This document shows positions 59,263 through 64,000 of a stretch of 64,000 nucleotides of DNA, in pieces. Every line of letters starts with the position of its first letter. Position 1 is the first letter of the stretch. Source of the stretch: Adlercreutzia equolifaciens (GTDB lineage Bacteria; Actinomycetota; Coriobacteriia; Coriobacteriales; Eggerthellaceae); the NCBI RefSeq assembly GCF_029076695.1, contig NZ_JARFIK010000001.1:248001-312000 (forward strand), in the 5' to 3' direction. Both the position numbers and the translations under genes were made by a program. The notes beneath the pieces were generated by a model that was not told the origin of the DNA, did not search any database, and was given only the letters and a program-made list of their open reading frames with translations.

Positions 59263-61608
59263 CTACTCAGCGGCCTCGTCCGTTGCGGGCACGTCGTGCT
59301 TTACGCGGTCGTGCTCTTCGGCGCGCTTGGCGTCGTTGAAGCGATCGAGCGTGCCTACCAGATAGCCCGTGATGCGGCGGATGCGCTCGAAGGGCTGCTG
59401 GTGCTCGGCCTCGGTGCGGCCGCACTTGGGGCACACGTCCTCGATGATGCCGTTGTAGCCGCACACCGGATCACGGTCGACCGGATGGTTCACCGAGCCG
59501 TAGCCCATGCCGCAGTCCTTCATGTAGCGGATAACGCTCTCGAAGGCCTCCAGGTTGTCCGTCGGGTCGCCGTCGAGCTCGATGTAGCTGATGTGACCGC
59601 CGTTGGTAAGCGCGTGGTAGGGCGCCTCCTTGGCAATCTTGTCGAAAGCGGAAATGTCGTAGTACACCGGCACGTGGAAGCCGTTGGTGTAGTAGTCGCG
59701 ATCGGTGACGCCGGGGATGACGCCGTAGCGGGCGCGGTCCATGCGCACGAAGCGGCCGGACAGACCCTCGGCCGGCGTGGCGATGAGGGTGTAGTTCATG
59801 CCGCGCTCGCGGGAGATGCGGTCGCAGTAGCTGCGCATATGGCCCACGATCTCCAGGCCCAGGCGCTGCGCCTCGGCCGACTGGCCGTGATGCTGGCCCG
59901 TCAGAGCCACCAGAGCCTCGGCCAAGCCGATGAAGCCCGTGGTGAGCGTGCCGTTCTTCAGCACCTCGCGCTGCTCATCGGAGGGCAGCAGCTTCTCGGA
60001 GTCGATCCACACGCCCTGGCCCATGAGGAACGGCGCGTTGTACACATGCTTGCGGGCCTGAATCTCGAAGCGCTCGTCCAGCTGACCGGTGACCAGCTGC
60101 AGCTTGGAGTCCAGCAGATCGAAGAACAGGTCCAGGTCGCCCTTGGCGCGAATGGCCAGACGGGGCAGGTTGATGGAGGTGAAGGACAGGTTGCCGCGGC
60201 CGGGCGTGACCTCCTTGGAGGGATCGAACACGTTGCCCATAACGCGGGTACGGCAGCCCATGTAGGCAATCTCGGTTTCCGGGGTGCCCTTGTAGTACTG
60301 CGCGTTGAAGGGGGCGTCCAGGAAGCTGAAGTTGGGGAACAGGCGCTTGGCCGAGCAGTGCATGGCCAGCTTGAACAGGTCGTAGTTCGGATCCTCGGGG
60401 TTGTAGTTCACGCCTTCCTTCACGCGGAAGATCTGCACGGGGAAGATGGGCGTCTCGCCGGAGCCAAGGCCCTCTTCGGTGGCCAGCAGCATGTTCTTGA
60501 TGACCATGCGGCCCTCAGGACTGGTGTCCATACCGTAGTTCACCGAGCTGAAGGGCGTCTGAGCGCCGGCACGGGAATGCATGGTGTTCAAGTTGTGCAC
60601 CAGGGCCTCCATGGCCTGGAAGGTCTGGCGGTCGGTGTCGCGGGAGGCGTTCTTCTCGGCATAGGCCACCACGCGCTCAGCGGTGGCAGCATCGATGCCG
60701 GCAGCCTCAAGGCCGCTTACCACGGCAGCGCGGAACTCGGGGTCCATGGCCAGCGAGGCCACCACACCCGTGGACTGCTCGATCTGAGCCAGCAGGTTCT
60801 CGACGAACTCGCGGTCGTCGGCAATGTCGGACAGCAGGTCGACGCCCTCGGCCACATGCTTCTTGAACAGGCGACGGTAGGTCTTGCGCACGCCCTCGGC
60901 CAGGCCGTAGTCGAAATCGCACACCGACTGGCCGCCGTGCTGGTCGTTCTGGTTCGACTGGATGGCGATGCAAGCCAGAGCCGCATAGCTGGAAATGTCA
61001 TTGGGCTCGCGCAGCACGCCGTGACCTGTGGAGAAGCCGCCCTTGAACAGCTTGCGCAGCTCGATCTGGCAGCAGGTGGTGGTCAGGGTGTAGAAGTCCA
61101 TGTCATGGATATGGATGTCGCCCTCGCGATGGGCACGGGCGAAGCGCGGGTCGATGACGCACATCTCGTAGAACTGCTTGGCGGACTCGGAGCCGTACTT
61201 CAGCATGGTGCCCATGGCCGTGTCGGCGTCGATGTTGGCGTTCTCGCGCTTCATGTCGGAATCGGCCGCCTTGGAGAAGGTGATGTCCTTCAGCGTTTGG
61301 ATGAGGCGGGAGTTCACGTCGCGCACGCGATTGCGCTCGGCGCGATACAGGATGTAGGCCTTGGCCGTCTGCACGAAGCCGGACTCGATGAGGGTTTCCT
61401 CCACCAGGTCCTGGACGCCCTCCACCGTGGGCGTGCCCTCGATGGCGCCGCTCTCCAGCTTGTCGACCACCTTCTGCGCAATTTCCTCGGCCGTGGCACG
61501 ATCCTGCATGGCAGCACAGGCCTGGAACGACTTCTCCACCGCATCGGCAATCTTCTGGGGATGGAACTCTGCGGTGCGCCCATCGCGCTTGATGATGGTC
61601 TTGACCAT
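59263..61608 (-). CDS. nrdD: Anaerobic ribonucleoside-triphosphate reductase
   Basis: A 781-residue class III reductase. An N-terminal ATP-cone (MVKTIIKRDGRTAEFHPQKI to about residue 90) precedes the catalytic barrel. Near the C-terminus are the zinc cysteines (CGYNG and CPKCG) and the glycyl radical site in RRITGYLVGT. The stretch HIHDMDFYTLTTTCCQ carries the conserved Cys pair of the active site. It reduces NTPs anaerobically after activation by NrdG. The ATG at 61608 is preceded by AAGGAC and starts the ATP-cone; upstream frame is spurious. Two NrdR boxes lie upstream. Confidence 0.93.
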   Translation of the reverse strand: MVKTIIKRDGRTAEFHPQKIADAVEKSFQACAAMQDRATAEEIAQKVVDKLESGAIEGTPTVEGVQDLVEETLIESGFVQTAKAYILYRAERNRVRDVNSRLIQTLKDITFSKAADSDMKRENANIDADTAMGTMLKYGSESAKQFYEMCVIDPRFARAHREGDIHIHDMDFYTLTTTCCQIELRKLFKGGFSTGHGVLREPNDISSYAALACIAIQSNQNDQHGGQSVCDFDYGLAEGVRKTYRRLFKKHVAEGVDLLSDIADDREFVENLLAQIEQSTGVVASLAMDPEFRAAVVSGLEAAGIDAATAERVVAYAEKNASRDTDRQTFQAMEALVHNLNTMHSRAGAQTPFSSVNYGMDTSPEGRMVIKNMLLATEEGLGSGETPIFPVQIFRVKEGVNYNPEDPNYDLFKLAMHCSAKRLFPNFSFLDAPFNAQYYKGTPETEIAYMGCRTRVMGNVFDPSKEVTPGRGNLSFTSINLPRLAIRAKGDLDLFFDLLDSKLQLVTGQLDERFEIQARKHVYNAPFLMGQGVWIDSEKLLPSDEQREVLKNGTLTTGFIGLAEALVALTGQHHGQSAEAQRLGLEIVGHMRSYCDRISRERGMNYTLIATPAEGLSGRFVRMDRARYGVIPGVTDRDYYTNGFHVPVYYDISAFDKIAKEAPYHALTNGGHISYIELDGDPTDNLEAFESVIRYMKDCGMGYGSVNHPVDRDPVCGYNGIIEDVCPKCGRTEAEHQQPFERIRRITGYLVGTLDRFNDAKRAEEHDRVKHDVPATDEAAE

Positions 61609-61763
61609 AGTGACCAAAGTCCTTTCTTTCGAAACCGAACCACAACATGCAGAAGTGCGGCGATGTTTTCCCCATTGCCGCACTTCTCAATTACTTGGGG
61701 GGTAAACCCGTGTTTCCGAATACTTTTCCCGCATTCTTTCCACCGGGTTATTAACCAAGTGTC

Positions 61764-61779
61764 ACACAATATATTGTGT
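61764..61779. promoter_or_regulatory. NrdR box 1
   Basis: ACACAATATATTGTGT is a perfect 16-base palindrome matching the NrdR consensus. It lies 156 bases upstream of nrdD. Confidence 0.85.
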
Positions 61780-61794
61780 TCATGCTTCACTTGG

Positions 61795-61810
61795 CGGATA
61801 TATATAGTAC
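61795..61810. promoter_or_regulatory. NrdR box 2
   Basis: CGGATATATATAGTAC matches the right half of the NrdR consensus. Its centre is 31 bases from that of box 1, the three-turn spacing usual for paired NrdR sites. NrdR would repress nrdD when dATP is high. Confidence 0.7.
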
Positions 61811-61956
61811 TCGGAGAGGTGTTCGGTTGCAATCGAACAAGATGTGTTTTTACGCGTCGAAAAACTCCAAAACTTTTTCTCGCAAACGGGAAACGAGGGA
61901 CGAAGGAAAGACGCGGCGTGCCCCGCGCGGAGGGATGGAGCGGCCCAAGGAGCCAG

Positions 61957-62093
61957 AGGTTCCAAAAGCGGCTGCTTTGGTATCTGCTCCTCCGAATCGG
62001 CCAAGACGCGACCTGGCCTTTTGCGGCCACCCGTTACCAAAGACTCCGATTTTGACTGTCCAAAGGGAACCAAACGGCGGGATCCTGGAACCT
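61957..62093. repeat. Diverged copy of the 41.6-kb inverted-repeat element
   Basis: AGGTTCCA (61957-61964) and TGGAACCT (62086-62093) bound the element. Internal strings GCGACCTGG, TACCAAA, CGATTTTG and GGGAACCAAAC occur in the same order as at 41.6 kb. It lies between the nrdD upstream region and the homocysteine-methyltransferase-like gene, in the 556-base gap 61609-62164. Further GGAACC strings continue to about 62130. Confidence 0.6.
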
Positions 62094-62164
62094 AAAGCAT
62101 GGGGGAACCGAACCTGCCGTTCCTGGAACCTGAAATGCGGCGGGGCGGGGCGAAGCCAAAGGCG

Positions 62165-63073
62165 CTACTGGCCCGTGACCACGTCCTGACCCGCCACCGT
62201 GGCGGCAAGCACGCCCGTATAGGCAGGCGTGGCGTCGCCGGCGGCGCGGAGAAACTGGACACCGGCGCCACGCAGCACCGTAGCCGCCCCGGTCATGGTG
62301 TCGGCGCAGTAGTAGGGGTTCTCATCAGTGGGAGCCTGCTGACGCACATCGCGCTCCTTCACCACCAGTGACACCAGCAAGCACAAGTCGGCACCCATGG
62401 CCCCCAGCGCCTCGCGCGCCTCGGCCGCATGCTCGGCCGCCACCGCGGGACGCGCCGTCGTGGCGAAGCCCGCCACCGCGGCGCCGAACTCGGCCATAAC
62501 CTCCACCGCCTTACGCAGCGTGCCGCGACCAGATGCCAACATGCCGTCCTCCTGAATATCAACCGAGGCGAAAATGGGGGCATCGCTTACCTTGCGCACG
62601 CCCATAAGCGCACACTTCAGGTCATCGCAGGTAGTAAAGCCATTCAAGAAGAAGGCATCGAAGGCGCGCCCCTCGAAGAGTTGGGCGGCCCGCGCGTATT
62701 GATCGCGGTTTTCGACCAAGGAGCTCTTCGACGACGGATCGAGCGGCAGCCCGCAAGGGCCCAGCTCCACCAACACGTGTTGAGGCGTGAAGGACTCCAC
62801 CGCCTCTAGGGCCGTAGCTGCCAGCACTTCGCCGCGGCCGTCCATACCCAAAGCCGCTAAACGAGCAGGGGTCAACTCGGCCGTGTCGGCAACAAAGCAC
62901 TGGGGGCCGGCCACCGCTTCCAGGCGATAGGCCTCCTCGATGGTTTCGGACTCCAGCAGAAGCGCCAGCATCTGCTCACGCTCTCCCTCCACGCCGTGAC
63001 GGCGCAGCGCACCAGCCACCGGAGAGGAAAGAACCAGCATGTCCTTGAAGAAGCGCAGCGCGATATCCGCCAT
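62165..63073 (-). CDS. Homocysteine S-methyltransferase-like protein without zinc cysteines
   Basis: A 302-residue barrel-like protein resembling the homocysteine-methyltransferase domain: ELTPARLAALG, ELGPCGLPLDPSS, FFLNGFTTCDDLKCALMGVR and FASVDIQEDGMLASG. The zinc-binding cysteines of active enzymes are missing: where GGCCGT is expected the sequence reads RAAGDATPAYTG, and GFATTARP replaces the GxNC region. The substrate could be another acceptor, or the protein may be regulatory. The ATG at 63073 lies after AAAGGA. It is monocistronic as far as visible. Confidence 0.6.
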   Translation of the reverse strand: MADIALRFFKDMLVLSSPVAGALRRHGVEGEREQMLALLLESETIEEAYRLEAVAGPQCFVADTAELTPARLAALGMDGRGEVLAATALEAVESFTPQHVLVELGPCGLPLDPSSKSSLVENRDQYARAAQLFEGRAFDAFFLNGFTTCDDLKCALMGVRKVSDAPIFASVDIQEDGMLASGRGTLRKAVEVMAEFGAAVAGFATTARPAVAAEHAAEAREALGAMGADLCLLVSLVVKERDVRQQAPTDENPYYCADTMTGAATVLRGAGVQFLRAAGDATPAYTGVLAATVAGQDVVTGQ

Positions 63074-63364
63074 GGCAACCATCCTTTGCTCGAGGGATCG
63101 ATGTTTGATTCCATCCTAACGGAAGATGGGCCTTTCCAGAGGATCGCAACCGTTGATTCAGCGAAAACCCCGTCCCAGGGCGAGCGGAAGCTGAGTCGGG
63201 GCGAGCGGAGACTCTCCTCCGTTGGAGCGCCCTCTACCGCTGAAATACCTCCGTTTATATGGGGAAATGTCCCAAAAGGTGACCTTCATCATAAAATTCT
63301 AACCACGGAGTTTCGAAGTTCCCCTGCTTCGCTCCGTTCTGCTTCATACCCCTTGTGAGCAGAC

Positions 63365-63436
63365 TGCGGCCTCAAGCCGCATTACCCCCTCCTCCGAGGC
63401 GGCGAAGTACCCCTCTTCGCCGCCTCATTCTTTTTC
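63365..63436 (+). terminator. Tandem hairpins with a plus-strand T-run
   Basis: TGCGGC/GCCGCA (63365-63381) and a perfect 12-bp stem GAGGCGGCGAAG/CTTCGCCGCCTC (63396-63426) followed by ATTCTTTTTC. It is a strong terminator on the plus strand, yet no plus-strand gene precedes it in the 399-base gap 63074-63472. On the minus strand it would also end the DmsC-like transcript, although without a T-run. Confidence 0.7.
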
Positions 63437-63472
63437 TCCCCCAAGATCCTTCTTGCACTTCGAACCGCAGTA

Positions 63473-64000
63473 TCACCAGCCCATTCCCACAGTAAGGTGC
63501 ATGGCATAGAACGAACAGCGCATGACAAAAACCGCCAACAAAGCGAGCAGGCAGGCGCATATCGCCGCCCATTGAGGGAGCGGACAGCGGCGAAAAATGG
63601 CAGCCGCATCCAGCCCCCACGCGGTAGCCCCCAAGACACCGTAGGCGACCACGCACCAGCTGTAGTGCGGCACGAGCTGCATGGCGGTAATGTACGTATT
63701 TTCCAGATCGGCAAGGCATTCACCCTGCATCAGATACACCACGACACCTAAACCAAGCGCAGCAATGCATCCAACAAGTAAGGCGCGGCCAAATCCCCCT
63801 GCGGTCGCTTTCCTCTGAGCCCATACGAGCACAGCCAGAGCTAAAAGAGGACCCGCCATCGCGGCGTTCAAGCCCGTCAGCAAAGGAACATACGCGGTAT
63901 TCCAGCTAAGGACGGTTCTACTGGCATACGCAAACGCGATGGCCACCACCATACCCAAAGCCGCCAACGAAGCCGCAACAAGCAGACCTCGAGAGAACCC
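63473..64000 (-). CDS. DmsC-like membrane anchor subunit, 5' end outside window
   Basis: The last 175 codons of a polytopic membrane protein; the frame is open to the right edge. Five or so hydrophobic helices are visible, with SRTVLSWNTAYVPLLTGLNA and the closing RCSFYAMHLTVGMG resembling the RxxFY end of DMSO-reductase anchor proteins. Such subunits oxidise menaquinol and pass electrons to a DmsB partner. Its own dmsA/dmsB would be to the right of the window, but it could also serve the anchorless dmsA-dmsB at 28-31 kb. Assignment is by pattern only. Confidence 0.55.
   Translation of the reverse strand, partial: GFSRGLLVAASLAALGMVVAIAFAYASRTVLSWNTAYVPLLTGLNAAMAGPLLALAVLVWAQRKATAGGFGRALLVGCIAALGLGVVVYLMQGECLADLENTYITAMQLVPHYSWCVVAYGVLGATAWGLDAAAIFRRCPLPQWAAICACLLALLAVFVMRCSFYAMHLTVGMGW

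Noticed and set aside
59146-62055. A 969-residue plus-strand frame opposite nrdD
   Set aside because: Antisense shadow of nrdD; it also runs across the NrdR boxes and the terminator.

Overview
The window (about 62% G+C by eye) looks like a chromosome segment from an anaerobic actinobacterium of the Coriobacteriia, most likely family Eggerthellaceae. The reasons are: Tat-exported FAD flavoproteins beside polytopic LuxR regulators, an exported DMSO-reductase-type molybdoenzyme, menaquinone genes, anaerobic ribonucleotide reductase (nrdD, nrdG), indolepyruvate:ferredoxin oxidoreductase, and the actinobacterial FHA-FHA-PP2C-SEDS/PBP-PknB cluster. The species call is inference; no rRNA is present.

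Layout. 0-7.4 kb: partial heme-sensor histidine kinase, EamA transporter, a PurF-like protein without the usual N-terminal Cys, a MenE-MenC fusion and MenB. 7.5-19.8 kb: a long minus-strand run that starts with a PaaK-type CoA ligase, continues with a REC-HD-GYP-GGDEF protein, an Hpt protein and a hybrid kinase, and ends in a transglutaminase lipoprotein and type IV pilus genes (pilC, four small anchored proteins, pilT). 20-25 kb: two Dabb-domain proteins (one exported), a divergent LuxR regulator and an exported flavoprotein, with one operator/promoter-like block present twice. 25.2-32.0 kb: a response regulator, a second heme-sensor kinase and dmsB-dmsA, bracketed by two nearly identical 265-bp palindromic repeats. 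32.3-36.5 kb: iorA-iorB, purE, a small charged protein. 36.7 kb: tRNA-Leu(CAG). 37-41.5 kb: PspA, a glycine-rich TPM-like membrane protein, UspA, UbiB-family kinase. 41.9-50.5 kb: FhaA, FhaB, PstP, a single-chain RodA/FtsW-PBP fusion, PknB with four PASTA repeats, MscS. 50.8-58.4 kb: nrdG, a second exported flavoprotein with its LuxR regulator, a PhoR/PhoB-type pair and a Na/phosphate cotransporter. 58.5-64 kb: hicA-hicB, nrdD with two NrdR boxes, a degenerate homocysteine-methyltransferase-like protein, and the 3' part of a DmsC-like anchor gene.

How the genes fit together. Menaquinone synthesis (menB, menE-menC) would feed exported reductases (DmsAB, the flavoproteins), whose genes sit beside heme-sensing kinases or membrane LuxR regulators. 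The cell-wall cluster couples PknB/PstP phosphosignalling to a fused SEDS-transpeptidase. The 7.5-19.8 kb run appears to link a phosphorelay and c-di-GMP turnover to pilus function.

The most unusual items are the repeat pair bracketing the DMSO-reductase module, the duplicated operator/promoter block with identical spacing, the two fusion enzymes (MenE-MenC and SEDS-PBP), and a PurF-like protein lacking the catalytic cysteine. I found no CRISPR array, transposase, phage gene or rRNA.
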